Under the pieces are notes generated by a model. The model did not search any database, was not told where the DNA came from, and saw only the letters and a list, made by a program, of their open reading frames with translations. From assembly GCA_009767595.1 (NCBI GenBank), contig VSDK01018351.1, forward strand, positions 130,278 to 194,277: 64,000 nt of DNA. The letters are read 5' to 3'. Shown here piece after piece: positions 20,346 through 31,434 of the stretch (its first letter is position 1; each line of letters begins with the position of its first letter). This stretch comes from Symbiodinium kawagutii (Eukaryota; Sar; Dinophyceae; Suessiales; Symbiodiniaceae). A program made the position numbers and the translations under genes.

Positions 20346-20811
20346 ATTGAATATGGCATCAAGCCCGAATTCGAACTGAACATAAGTATGGATGGTGAAT
20401 AGTGAAACTATGTGAAACTCAAACTATTTCACATTGCACACACCTATACAAGTACAGGAAAAAAACTTGAAAGTCCACAAAGTACGCAGGCAGCTACGGG
20501 AAAGGCAGCCTGCATGCAGCCCTGACTGATACGTTGCTTGACTGTGCTGAGTGTTGCTCACAGTATCCCAAAACACGACTTCCACACATAGGACTGGGCA
20601 AACCCGACTTGTCTTAAGCCATGTCCCCTCGGCGCCTAACGAGTGCAGGGATGGCTGAAAGCTTCTCATTCCATCGGTCATATTGCCAACCCACGACTGA
20701 ATCATCTTGAATCAACATCACGAATTGAATCAATTGAATCCATGAAGTAAGAATTGCATCCATCAATTGAATCGACATGATTTGAATCAACAAGAATTGA
20801 ATCAGTACCTT

Positions 20812-20957
20812 TTAAGTCACGAGTTCAACGAACCAACTCATCAACTCAGCAACTCCAATGTCGCATGGCACCTCTCCAGGTGTTGGTGCCACTTCAGCAC
20901 TGTCCTGGAGCACCCTTGGGGACCCGCAGGATGCACCGGGAAGCTTAAAAGGGGGCC
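20812..20957 (-). CDS. C-terminal exon of unknown protein
   Basis: Minus frame after a TTCTGCTTGATGTAG acceptor, about 48 codons ending in TAA. Reads SPRVLQDSAEVAPTPGEVP and a hydrophobic ELMSWFVELVT tail. It follows the exons at 21148-22307 on the same strand, but its phase does not directly match the exon at 21148. Confidence 0.45.
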
Positions 20958-21147
20958 CTACATCAAGCAGAACGGCATGTGTCACAAATGTATATATGAT
21001 TCATAGATACATGCTATCATAGTAAAATAGATACAGTTTTATGGTATTTACTCATCTTGCACATGCACACTGCACAAGAGACCTTCGTGTCTGTGTGTGT
21101 GCACGTGCATATCTATACCTTTATGTGTTTGATTTGGGTTGTGCCAC

Positions 21148-21185
21148 CTTCTGTCGACTGGCACCTCCCCGAGCCTAACCAAAAT
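21148..21185 (-). CDS. Short exon, same gene as 21302-21423
   Basis: Reads ILVRLGEVPVDR after a TCATTTCCAG acceptor in phase 0, matching the exon upstream. GT donor (AAG|GTGGCA). Confidence 0.45.
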
Positions 21186-21301
21186 CTGGAAATGACCCCC
21201 CACATGGACATCACGGGTTTTGACCCTTTTTCTCTCTCATTCCACCACGCACAGCACAGTTTTGCACAGACCCTTGCGCTCCCCCGCAAGGATGGTCTGA
21301 C

Positions 21302-21423
21302 CTGCACAACAGTCACAAGGGCGTGTTCAACTTGGGGAACCATTTGGGTGGCAGGTGGGATCTGAGGCAGATGGGCCTTGTCCAAAGTTTCTGGGGCATT
21401 CATATTCACGAACGCCCAAAGGT
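21302..21423 (-). CDS. Exon of unknown protein
   Basis: 40 codons between a strong acceptor (GTGTTCTCATGTTAG) and a clean CAG|GTCAGA donor. Includes FVNMNAPETLDKAHLPQ and VEHALVTVVQ. Coding composition is good; no family recognised. Confidence 0.6.
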
Positions 21424-21984
21424 CTAACATGAGAACACAATCAGAAATCCGCAGGTGCCACTAAGTGAAGCTGCAAGCAATCATTACATGACAACTTTAC
21501 TCACAGTACATTGGATCATCTGTTCGGTCCAGTCTAGTCTGCAGCATCGCTATCTAGTGTCAACAACTTGCTGACTGCATACTTGGACGAGAGAACACCC
21601 ATTTGAGTGCTTGGAAGAATTTAGGTACCCTTGCAAAGGCATATAGCGCCACCAATTCCACCAAACAAAGAACAAGCATTCAGCTCGAAACTCTGGAATG
21701 TTCAAACATCCAACAAAAAAACTGGTTCGCGACACAACGTGCCAAAAACAACTGGTTCCCAAGACTGCCTGATGAGTTTCCGCCCAACATCTTGCTGTTC
21801 TTTTACACTCCACGCATTAACGCAACGCAAAAAGTATAATAGGTCTAAAAACTCGTGTGACACGGAAGGCTCGCCCACTCATTGCGTCTTCCATATTAGA
21901 TCTTTTTACACGAGCATCCAGTCCACGACTTCACGCAGAGCCGGATTCGGCAGTGTCTGCGTTAAGCTGTAGTTATGGAGGCAC

Positions 21985-22040
21985 TGGCAACAGAGATGCT
22001 TCCAAAATGACCTTGGATGACCTTGGACTGAATTTCAGTG
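21985..22040 (-). CDS. Short exon of unknown protein
   Basis: After a CTTTTGTATCAG acceptor, reads LKFSPRSSKVILEASLLP in phase with the exon at 22144-22307, with a CCA|GTGCCT donor. A second frame (TEIQSKVIQGHFGSIS) is also open. Confidence 0.45.
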
Positions 22041-22143
22041 CTGATACAAAAGTGGCTAAAAGTGGCTGCGCGGCATGATCTGGACTTTCTGCATGGACCA
22101 TAGTTTGAATACAGAAAGTCCAGTGACAATACGTTGATTCCGC

Positions 22144-22307
22144 CTTTCCAGCTGTGTTTCCCCTGAGAGGTTGCAAATGATTTGACTAGTCGTAGTATGG
22201 CGTTCATGCACTGCTCCTTTGCCTGTGCTGCAGACACCAAACAGCCGATGCTTTGCACCAAAGCCACACGTCTGGCAAAGGTTCCACACACACAATACAT
22301 CGCAATG
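22144..22307 (-). CDS. Exon of unknown protein, first visible exon of the 20.8-22.3 kb gene
   Basis: 54 codons starting just after CTTTATACTTTTCTCAG and ending at a GC donor (AAAG|GCGGAA). Reads RRVALVQSIGCLVSAAQAK and MNAILRLVKSFATSQ, an alpha-helical, Ala/Leu-rich sequence. The upstream intron is made of the (TAG)n repeat. Family not recognised; a helical-repeat scaffold is possible. Confidence 0.6.
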
Positions 22308-22321
22308 CTGAGAAAAGTATA

Positions 22322-22589
<268 letters not shown>

Positions 22590-22590
<1 letters not shown>

Positions 22591-23420
22591 AGAAAGTAAG
22601 TAAGTAGGAAAGAAAGTAAGTAAGTAGGTAAGTAAGTAAGTAAGCGAGCAAGTAAAGAAAGAAAGTAAGTCAGTGCGTAAGTAAGTTGAGTGAGTGAGTA
22701 AGTGAGTGAGTGAGTCAGTGAGTCAGTGAGTCAGTGAGGCAGTGAGTGAGTGAGTGAGTGAGTAAGTGAGTGAGTGAGTCAGTGAGTCAGTGAGTAAGTG
22801 AGTGAGTGAGTGAGTAAGTGAGTGAGTAAGTGAGTGAGTGAGTGAATATGTAAAGAAGAAAGTAAATAAGTAAATAAGTATGTATGCAAGAACATAATTA
22901 CTGTAAGTAAGAAAGGCAGCAGTGTAGTAAGCAGGTGAGTGAGTACGTAAGAATGTAAATAAGCGAGTAAATAAGTAAGGAAGTAAGTAAGTTAGTTTGT
23001 TAGTTGGTAAATAATCAAGTAAATCAGTCAAGAAGAAAGTCAATAAGTTGAGTGAATGAATAAGTAAGTAAGAAAGGCAGTGAGGTAGTAAGTAGTATGT
23101 AGGTAAGTAAAAAAGTAAGAAAATCTGTAAGTAAAAAAGTAAGAAAATAGGCAAATAAGCCAGTAAGTATGCAAGCAAGTAATCAAGCAAGTAAGAAAGT
23201 AATCAAGTAAGTAAGTAATGAAATTAAGTAAGGAAGGAAGGAAGGAAGTAAGGAAGTATGTAAGTAGGTAAGTAACGAAGTAACTCATAAACTAACTCAC
23301 TGACTCAGCAACTAATTAACTCAGAAGGTAGGCAGGTAAGTGGGGACAGTAGGTAGGTAGGTAGGTAGGTAGGTAGGTAGGTACAGTAGGTAGGCAGGCA
23401 GGCAGGTAGGTAATAGAAGC
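22590..23420. repeat. Tetranucleotide repeat field (AAGT, GAGT, AGGT)n
   Basis: Over 800 bp of shifting 4-bp units: GTAA/AAGT, then GAGT, AAGT again, and GTAG/GCAG at 23350-23410. Confidence 0.95.
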
Positions 23421-23899
23421 TCCGTGACTATCGAAGTCACAGACCCTTCAGGCAACTTTACTGCCCCAAACAATTTCTTTCACTCAAGTGAGCCATTGAG
23501 AGCCCATATTCATGTAAGCAATCAATCGACCCAATAGATCAATGTATATAGGATGAATACAGTAAATGCAAATTACATAAGGCCAACAGCACGAATACCC
23601 TTGGTCCAGACGTGCATACCTAGGTCTAGGCATTCAAAAGCTGCAAGATTGAAGAGACACAGATGTGCTCCTGTGCAAATGCCATCAGGATATGCGAACG
23701 TCGCAGGCACCATTGTGCCGCTACATATCCAGGCGGACGGTATCAATTAAGATTGCGCTGTCCAAAAACAAACAAAGAGTGTCATTGGTGCCACCCAAAC
23801 CTAATCGACATAATATTCAGTAGGAACATCTTCATTTCGGGACTAAGATGTGCTAAGCATTTCTGGACATACCCAACTGTTCCCAAATGCATGGCGTAG

Positions 23900-24096
23900 A
23901 CGCCAGTGAGGGAGCTCTGTCTGACACAGCTTCTCGTGTCGTTCGGCACGAAAGCGTCCAACAGCTCAGCGAGCTGATGTGGACAGACGAAAGCAAGGCT
24001 GCGGAACTGCAGATGAGAATCTGCAGCTTTTTCTCGTTGCCTCATTTGCCTCCCTTGGAAATCCTTGAAATCTTCTGCACCAAAGATTGCTCTTGA
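23900..24096 (+). CDS. Exon of unknown protein
   Basis: Plus frame after a GCATGGCGTAG acceptor with the helical segment SVQQLSELMWTDESKAAEL and ICSFFSLPHLPPLEILEI. The minus strand is also open, but the plus composition is better. No motif recognised. Confidence 0.45.
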
Positions 24097-24292
24097 CATC
24101 TTTGGGATTTGTCTTTTTTGCGATTTCGCTTTACAGCTGAAAAGAACTTTGAGGCAAATCCTTGAAAATTTGTCAGACATGCTGTTGCCGGCACTATGCG
24201 AACCAAACAACCATGCGCAACTGTACGCCAAATATGGGGAGAATGAGCTGTCGAACGGAAACCATTTGGTAATCAGTTTCCTGCAGTCTTGC

Positions 24293-24394
24293 TCTTTTTC
24301 TTGTTCTTCCTATTGTTGTTCTTCTCGGTCTTGTGGCTCCTGTTCTTGTTCTTGTTGTTGTTGTTGTTGCTGTTGTTGTTGCTGTTGCTGTTGG

Positions 24395-24425
<31 letters not shown>

Positions 24426-24512
24426 GCTGTTGTTGTTGCTGTTGCTGTTGGTGTTGTTGTTGTTGCTGTTGCTGTTGGTGTTGTTGTTGTTGTTGTTGTT
24501 GTTATCTTTTTC
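24293..24512. repeat. (TTG/TGC)n trinucleotide repeat
   Basis: About 220 bp of TTG and CTG triplets. The Cys-, Leu- and Asn-rich translations are artefacts. Confidence 0.95.
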
Positions 24513-24908
24513 GTCGTTATTCTTGCAAGCTTTCCTGATCATTGTGGCATCGGCTGTTGTTTTTGTTGTTGCTGCTGCGTGGTAGGATAATGGAATCCTG
24601 AACTATGCAAACGGACTGGTGCGAGTATCAACGACTTCTCCAAATGTTATAGATAAAGAAATATTGCTTGACATAAGGAACTGTCAAGGCAAGTGGAGCG
24701 CTCACTTCTTTCATGTACATGGTGCTTATGATTTTTGATGCTTAGTATGAGGCTTACTTCAACTGTTCTTCACGATCAGATTGGTTTCTAAAGAGCGAAA
24801 TCCCTTTTACATGCCAACTAGATCACACGCACTCACATCTCGTGCCTAGCTTTTGTAGAGTCTATCGTGGGTCAGCCGCTGTTTGACGTCCACAAATGTA
24901 ACGTACAG

Positions 24909-25017
24909 GATTCCAAAAATGGATTCTACGTCGATGGTCTATGGTTCTGGTACTGGTTCGGCAGTAGAACAGGTCACTCTCCCAGGGCCATCAAAGTGAC
25001 CACTCAAAAGACCAAAG
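24909..25017 (+). CDS. Possible exon of unknown protein
   Basis: 36 codons from an ACGTACAG acceptor to an AAAG|GTAACA donor, rich in aromatic residues (FYVDGLWFWYWFG). Confidence 0.35.
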
Positions 25018-25474
25018 GTAACAGAACACAATGGCATTTCACTGACGCAGCATGGTCAGTCAGGACGAGCTTTCGAGGCCTAGGCATCATTGCTTTTTGC
25101 AAGGTTCACTGCGAAAATGTGTTGAACAAGATCTACAATTCCATCATGCACCATCTGCCATCCTTTGATTAGTCACTTTGAAAACGGACTTTGTGGGATC
25201 GACTCATTTTGTGGAAAGACATGTGAAAGACATGTAAAGGACACGTGTTCACATCGGCAGAAAAAACACAATACATGTTTCTTTCTTCTCTTTGAGAATC
25301 TGTGTCCCACCTGCTGCGTCTGACTTTAAAAAGCTCCATATGATAGGCATGAGATGATATCATCACATATTTCAATGTAATGTAGTTGGTCAACCATGCT
25401 CAAACAAGTTCTAGTGCACAAATACAGGCATTCGGGCGGTACATAAAATTGAATGGGTCTTCACTTCTCCATTT

Positions 25475-25532
25475 GAGTCAAGACACCAGCATGATGCCAA
25501 ATCACGCGGCCCTGTTCCTGGGCTATTTGGGC
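25475..25532. other. Small coding-like island, strand unresolved
   Basis: Plus frame NHAALFLGYLGRSVSN ends at a GT donor. Minus frame HTAAQIAQEQGRVIWHHAG is equally plausible. Confidence 0.25.
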
Positions 25533-25741
25533 CGCAGTGTGTCAAATAGGTTCACAGCAGGTGGCAGCCTGATCTAGCACACACTTTCACTGATCTTCAC
25601 AAACCTGATCTAAGCACTTTGACGAAAATCTGTCAGCGGTTTTCAGTTGACAACGCTCAGCACCCTGCACCGAAACCCTGTCCTCCGCAAACAAGGAATT
25701 TGATGGATCTAACACATTTGTTTTCAAACTAAACCAAATTA

Positions 25742-25785
25742 TATAGGTGGCGGTTTCTTAAAGTGGGGGTACCCCAAATCATCCA
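25742..25785. mobile_element. Single arm of the TTTCTCAAAATAGGG MITE-like family
   Basis: TATAGGTGGCGGTTTCTTAA then AGTGGGGGTACCCCAAATCA matches one arm of the elements at 38039 and 62559. No opposing arm was found nearby. Confidence 0.45.
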
Positions 25786-25844
25786 ATAAGAATCATTTGT
25801 GGTAATATACATCAATATACCATCCATCTTTCCGGTTCCCAATG

Positions 25845-26000
25845 TAAAGAACTCCCCAGGTGAACATCAAGGGAATTGGAATCGCTGGACGCCGCTTCTC
25901 TCCCAGCATCCAAGGTGACCTTTCCAAACATATTTTTCTGGTCCACCTCGTTGCAGACCCCCGGTTCCAGTGGTTCCAAGGGCTGGGGTGATAGCTTTGA
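25845..26000 (-). CDS. Coding island, strand uncertain
   Basis: The minus frame reads NEVDQKNMFGKVTLDAGREA. The plus strand instead offers NIKGIGIAGRRFSPSIQ followed by a short 42-nt GT-AG intron. Only one can be right; neither is recognised. Confidence 0.35.
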
Positions 26001-26639
26001 AAAACAGACTTCTGATTCGAGTGATGGTTCATGCGCAACAAAAAAGGCAGCAAAATTCAACTGCTTCCAAGCTGCACAGGTCCAGGACTCATCATTCTGC
26101 TGCCAACCATCCTTGAGGCAAAGTGAGGTTTAAACAACTGCAATAGAATCTATAAACGATTTAGAACTCTTCTATCCGCTATTTATGACTATCAAATGAC
26201 ATCTACAGTATTGTTGTAAACTACGCTTGGCCACGAAGCGCATACTCATTAGCTTACAAATGCTTGTAGGCTGCCTAGTGGTCTCGTTCTTGAAGTTGTG
26301 CTGAATCCTTCACTCTGTTCAAAACATGCAACGACTCGCTGTGTCACAGCGAAGCAAGAAAACTCCTGGAATGCCTTTCTCAAAGGCTAGACGATGCAGG
26401 AGGCTAAGCTTCTGAATTTTGCATAGTTTCGTCTTATCTACCTATGGTCGTTCATACGTGGCGGACATGCAGACCGTAGCATCAAATGACACATTGTCCC
26501 CCACTACACTATGATCATACTTATCACCATCTGGTATCATCTAGTATCATCATCTGTTCGTATGATCATCTATTATCTACATCACTATCATCAAATACCA
26601 TCGTCGATCACTACCACCTATGGATTATCATCGATCACT

Positions 26640-26735
26640 AGCTATCCATCTATCTACATTATCTACATTAATTACATTATCTACCTACCTATCCAATCCT
26701 ATCATTCTATTTATCTACCTACCTACCTACCTACC
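26640..26735. repeat. (CTAC/CTAT)n tetranucleotide repeat
   Basis: On the minus strand this reads GTAGGTAGGTAG and begins exactly at the donor of the exon at 26735-26854. Confidence 0.9.
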
Positions 26736-26854
26736 GAATCTCTCCATCTTCAGCAAAGCTTTGACCGATGCCCTTCGACGGCGAGCCGCCGGCCCTGGAC
26801 CCCAGCGTTTTGCCGCGGAGAGGAGCTTCGTGATGCGCGCCGCATCAGCACCCT
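26735..26854 (-). CDS. Exon of unknown basic protein
   Basis: 39 codons between a CGAGGTTCAG acceptor and a TTCG|GTAGGT donor, very GC-rich at third positions. Reads DAARITKLLSAAKRWGPG then ARRRRASVKALLKMERF, a basic helix. Other frames are also open, but this one has both splice sites. Confidence 0.5.
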
Positions 26855-27189
26855 CTGAACCTCGAGAGTCGACATCTTGAGATTTTTACGACGTCTTAAG
26901 ACAGAAGGCATTCTTGAAGTCTTATTCTATCTCATTCTATCTTTTATCTTATTCATTCTAATTCCAGTGTTCCTGCTGTCCTTTTTCTTCAGTATTCTTT
27001 GGGTCCATTTCGTACTGTTCATTTTTATTTTTGATTTCTTTGCCTCCTTGCATGGATGATTTCTTTGGTTATGGGGCAGTCTCATTCTCTATCCTTGGGT
27101 TCCATGTTGGCGTTCTCCTTGTAGCTGACTTCAGGGACTGCTATCTTTGACAGAGTTCAGACAGCAATGCAACAGGCCCCCTTGCCCGC

Positions 27190-27245
27190 CTATCAAATGA
27201 GAATTGAAAAGTTGTGCCCAGTTCATAGTGGAAGGCATGAAGTAC
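27190..27245 (-). CDS. Short exon of unknown protein
   Basis: Reads VLHAFHYELGTTFQFSFD after a TCTCCTGAG acceptor in phase 0, matching the exon at 27455-27539. GC donor (ATAG|GCGGGC). Confidence 0.4.
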
Positions 27246-27454
27246 CTCAGGAGATCTCAGGAGTCGACACCGGGCCATGGCCAAACGTGGACATAGCCAG
27301 AATGGAGGGAGCCTACACAAGTGGAGCGTCCTGAAATCTGAATTTGATGCTTTCTCAATCTTGAAGAAACATGGGAGATGGGATGGCAATGGATGGCAAG
27401 TACCCAAATCCACCTTTGGGAGGAATCTCCACAATTCCTTGTACCTGGTACATC

Positions 27455-27539
27455 CTGGTATAGTCTGCCGCCCATTCCTCCGAGTTGCTCCCCCAGCTTC
27501 AGTTCGTGTTGTGGAAGCTCTTTAATCAGCTCCTTGGAG
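27455..27539 (-). CDS. Exon of unknown protein with GA donor
   Basis: 28 codons: KELIKELPQHELKLGEQLGG then MGGRLYQ, a charged helix. The acceptor is CACGCTAG and the donor CAG|GATGTA, one of several GA donors in this window. Confidence 0.5.
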
Positions 27540-27599
27540 CTAGCGTGAGGGCATGCGGAGATATGGAGAGGCTGTGTGTGCGCGCCACAATGTGAATGC

Positions 27600-28650
27600 T
27601 GAAAATGGACAAACCTTGAATCAAACCCTATGATTTTTGAGATGCTTGGTCAGCATTCATTCTTGAAGCAACAAAGCAATCAACTACGGGGTCGTTTATT
27701 CCTAGGCCTCATCCAACACGGTCGCTTTTGTTGGCACTTACACCAGTCTCTCATTTACTTCTCCAGTTGTTGGAACACTACTCCTTTCGGTCATTGCAGT
27801 TCCAATCCTCCCAACCTCTCCCTATACTGCTGTCGAGTTTCATCTGAAGTCGCCTGCAGAGCCGGACGGTGACTGCATGGGATGGGGTACATCCATCAGC
27901 GGGTTAGCTTCCTGTGAACTGATCCAACACTCCAGTGCTCTTCCTTCTACCCAGGGTGGGACCCACCAGCATCGGAGAACCATCGGTTCATAGCTGCCTC
28001 CAAATTCATCTTTCTTTTGTAGACAAAGAGACTAGAAGTTTTGTGGGTACGAGTACACCCAAGCTATGAACCCCCAACATTAAACCCCTACTCATTGAGT
28101 CCCGTGAATCCCCCCATCCCATCAGCACATTCGTCTCTTCAATGTGAAAGTGCCTTGAAGAAATGTCAATGCAGAAATTTGTTCAAATGGGAGGGTATCC
28201 ACTTGCCACATCCCAAAGACTTTTCCCGCGCACCTGCATTTCCATCTCCTCCTCAGTGCTAGGTGCTTCAACTGTTCCCGTCATCCGGACACGATCACCA
28301 TCCTGACAGGGTTCCCCATGGTCTCTCTCTCGCTCTCCCTCTCTCTCGTGCTACGCTGCAAATTCTGAGGGAACATGCAATCTGGATCTAAGACTGGAGA
28401 CCGAGAACAAAGTGGTTGTCCCTAGCACAGTGCTTTCACACCTTAGCACTGTGGCTCACAATAACGCACCTTAGCTTCTCTGAAGACAAATTGCTGCAAC
28501 ACCATCCTCGCAGAAGTCTTGAATGCAGCGCCATCCCGCAAAACTGTTTTTGATTTGTTTTCAGACTGAGGAAAACCTACCAAGGCTTGAAAGTAGCAGC
28601 GAAGATTCTGCTAGCCGTGACACTCGACTCTCACGTCACGAGACCACAGG
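27600..28650. other. No supported gene
   Basis: Only short frames without splice support; small (TC)n tract near 28322-28345. Confidence 0.4.
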
Positions 28651-28654
28651 TTGT

Positions 28655-28660
28655 ACATAT

Positions 28661-28691
<31 letters not shown>

Positions 28692-28920
28692 AATAAATCT
28701 ATATATATATATATATAAAATAAATCTCTCTATATATATATATAGACATATCAGTATCTACACATATGTGTATATATAAATATCTATATATGTAAATATA
28801 TATATATCAAAAAAGTATATCCTTATATCTATATCTCTGCAAATCTTTATATACATATATCTATGTTTATTTGTATATTTATATCTCTGTAAATATATAT
28901 ATATATATATACATATCTAT
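28655..28920. repeat. (TA)-rich low-complexity tract
   Basis: About 265 bp of TATA/CATATA repeats lying in the intron that starts at the donor of the exon at 28925. Confidence 0.95.
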
Positions 28921-28924
28921 TTAC

Positions 28925-29053
28925 TTGTTCGCTTGTAGCCAAGAGTTGGAGCGTCACTTCTGCTGCGTGCCTCCGAGCGTGGACAAAGCCCCACCTTAGA
29001 ACTTTGGAGCTGTGAACCCAAGCTGCCTTCCTGCTGCCAGCTTCAAGTTCCAT
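28925..29053 (-). CDS. Exon, possibly first, of unknown protein
   Basis: Begins at ATG (MELEAGSRKAAWVHSSK), 43 codons including ARRHAAEVTLQLLATSEQ, ending at a CAA|GTAAAT donor. The upstream ACAG could also be an acceptor, so ATG use is unproven. Confidence 0.45.
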
Positions 29054-29417
29054 CGAATTCCTGTGGACAGGTCATTCTGATACAATGTTTATGTAACGAC
29101 GCAAAGTTGCTGGAGAACATTGACTCCAAAATGTTGATTCAAAGCTTTGCTTGAGGCAAGCAGCACCACCTTATCCTTGCCCTTCGGTGTAGTGACTGCA
29201 CTCAGTGTGCCTTGGACGCTTCATTTTGAATGCACTGGTCGTCCATCACGGAGGCCATTCATGGCCATTCCACTCTTCCAAGCATGTCGACTTAAAACCA
29301 GAATGATTTCAATCGTTTCTATCTTACTAGTCCCAGCCCTGGTCTTACAGCTTGAGACTTACATCCGGGACTGCACGTGACTTGTCCTATATTGTCTTCA
29401 CTCTGGGATCTCGGTAC

Positions 29418-29640
29418 CAAGGATGACAACTGACTCTTGAAGGATCCACTCGACATGTCGTGCCAAATGTGCTGGTATAAAACACACTTCAAGCGGTTCA
29501 AGGTTGCTGCACAGCGGCGCATTCCCAGAATGGACTCTACCACCCAGCGTAGTTTGGAGCTTTTCAATGGACAAACCTGTCGGACCGAAGGGGATCCGAA
29601 GGGGATGAGGGCCTGCCAACTGGAGATACAAAATCAAACT
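29418..29640 (-). CDS. Exon of unknown protein
   Basis: A long minus frame with soluble, natural composition (HPLRIPFGPTGLSIEKLQ, FIPAHLARHVEWILQESVVI), with a GT donor at CTTG|GTACCG. The acceptor is not defined. It sits between exons of the same strand at 30370 and 28925. Confidence 0.45.
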
Positions 29641-30369
29641 GTTGGGTGCAAGCACTTGGAGCACCAAGACTTATGAAAGTTCGTTCTTGTAAAAAGGTCA
29701 ACAAAATAACATCTGCATTAGTTTTGACAAAGATCTACAATGTGCCGCAAGCTGTCTTCAAATCCACTCAACAAATGCAGGATTTCATCAAGAGCTTGTG
29801 TAAGCGGGCTTGGCCATGAAACAGGTGTGGTTCAATGTCCAATTTCAAATGTCTTCAAAATCTGCAGATCTATGATGATCTATGCCCATTTCAATGAACA
29901 TGCATTTTCATAGTATAGCGCATTCTGGCAATGTCAAATGATGAAAGGATATTAAAGGTACGTCAGAGACATGCAAAACAGAGGGACGCTTGTTACCAAA
30001 AGGGACTTGAGTTTCTGATCTTAGTCAACATTCACAGCCACCAGCAAAATCTTCGGGCCATCAGTTTTGCACAGTGTATCAATCCCTTGCCTCCTCTTTG
30101 TGCTCCTCCCACCACTTGTGAGTTGATGCCCTAGCAACCAACACATCAAACAAAGCAAACGCAAAGACTGTTTCCAGTGTCGAGGATCTCAAACTGTAAT
30201 CAAGTCTACACAAACATCAAATCCTTCATGTGATGTGGCATAATTAGCGTGTCAGTGGTGCCACGAGATATGATGAACTTCGAACAGGAGTGAACTCAGT
30301 CAGGAGTCACTTGCAAATTGGGAGACAATGATGGAATGAGAAGTCCTGTCATCTTATCCACGTCTACAC

Positions 30370-30459
30370 GGTGCCGTCGCCTTGTAAAGTCATCACCCAA
30401 CAGCTCCCGTAATCGTTTGCGCAACTGCACTGAATCTTTGAGCGGCCGAAATTCCAAGC
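30370..30459 (-). CDS. Second exon of unknown protein, ubiquitin-like feel
   Basis: Reads LEFRPLKDSVQLRKRLRELL then GDDFTRRRH. The TVxxLKxRLxxLxG pattern loosely resembles a ubiquitin-like fold in other dinoflagellate proteins (weak inference). In phase with exon 30671-30722. The frame stays open to a TGA at 30296. Confidence 0.55.
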
Positions 30460-30670
30460 CTCATTTGCCGCCAGTGGGCATCAATCACTAAGTCCAATAG
30501 TTATCACCTGCTGAAGTACCAAACTCTGATTTCAGTATCCAGACACTTCAAACGCGTTCGTGGAGACTTCAAATCATTCTGCTGAAACAAGGCGAGCAGC
30601 CGTTGATATCCAAGCAAACTTCTTGTGAACGAGGACCGTCACCCTTCTGATGCGATAGTGTGAAGGATAC

Positions 30671-30722
30671 CTTTCGGGAATTCGTCACCAGAATCAAGCC
30701 AGCAACGCCTTCGTTCAGACAT
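30671..30722 (-). CDS. First exon with ATG
   Basis: MSERRRCWLDSGDEFPK followed by a clean AAAG|GTATCC donor in phase 1, joining in frame to the exon at 30370-30459 (DEFPKGLEFRPLKDS). A longer alternative minus frame overlaps. Confidence 0.45.
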
Positions 30723-30779
30723 TGAGAAAATAAGCTCTCCTGGTATGAGGCGTTGATACCCTGATCAATCAATATCCTG

Positions 30780-31430
30780 GTGGACGCTTAACGAAGACAT
30801 ACTAAGACCAACTACCACCTTTCAGTGTCCGAAAAACGCCAAGAACCGAGCACGACATGAACATGTGCGGCCCAGCAAATGCACAGCGCCTCATCCTTCA
30901 CACAGACATCAAAGCCGATTCGAGAGCCTCACATGTAAATCATGTAGAATGGCGTAGCTTCAAGTTGACATCTTGTGAAGCCCCAAGATGCTAAGTCCTT
31001 CAGTGCTTAGAAAATCTTCATCCTCAAGTGCAGCCCAGCTTCGAGTTGCAATGGTTCCTTGCACAGGATTTCGGAGCTGCACCTGATCAACAAGGACTGA
31101 ATCCAGCTCCAACAGCTTCATTTCTGTTCATCGTTCGTGTGCTCATTTTTTTCGTTTGGCAAAAAGGATTGCCATTAAAATGGTCAACATGTGTCAACAT
31201 GTAAAGCACATTGAAATCATTTGAAATCAATAATTAAAGAAAATGGTGCACTTTTCAATAAACATTTCGTTTACACGTAAACATGTCAAGATCCACTCGG
31301 CCACACCCAGGGGCCACACCCAGGGGGTGTCAAGCTCGGTCCATCTCCCACCGCCTGAAGGGTCACCGAAGAAGACGGGCTCTCTGGGAGCCTTATCACG
31401 GCAGCTGTCCACCACAAGAAACTGCCATGG
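30780..31430. other. No gene seen
   Basis: Unique DNA upstream of the satellite array with no supported exon. Confidence 0.4.
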
Positions 31431-31434
31431 AGCA

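Noticed and set aside
22723-23288. Leucine/threonine-rich minus frames
   Set aside because: Translation of the tetranucleotide repeat field.
24065-24538. Cysteine- and leucine-rich frames
   Set aside because: Translation of the (TTG/TGC)n microsatellite.
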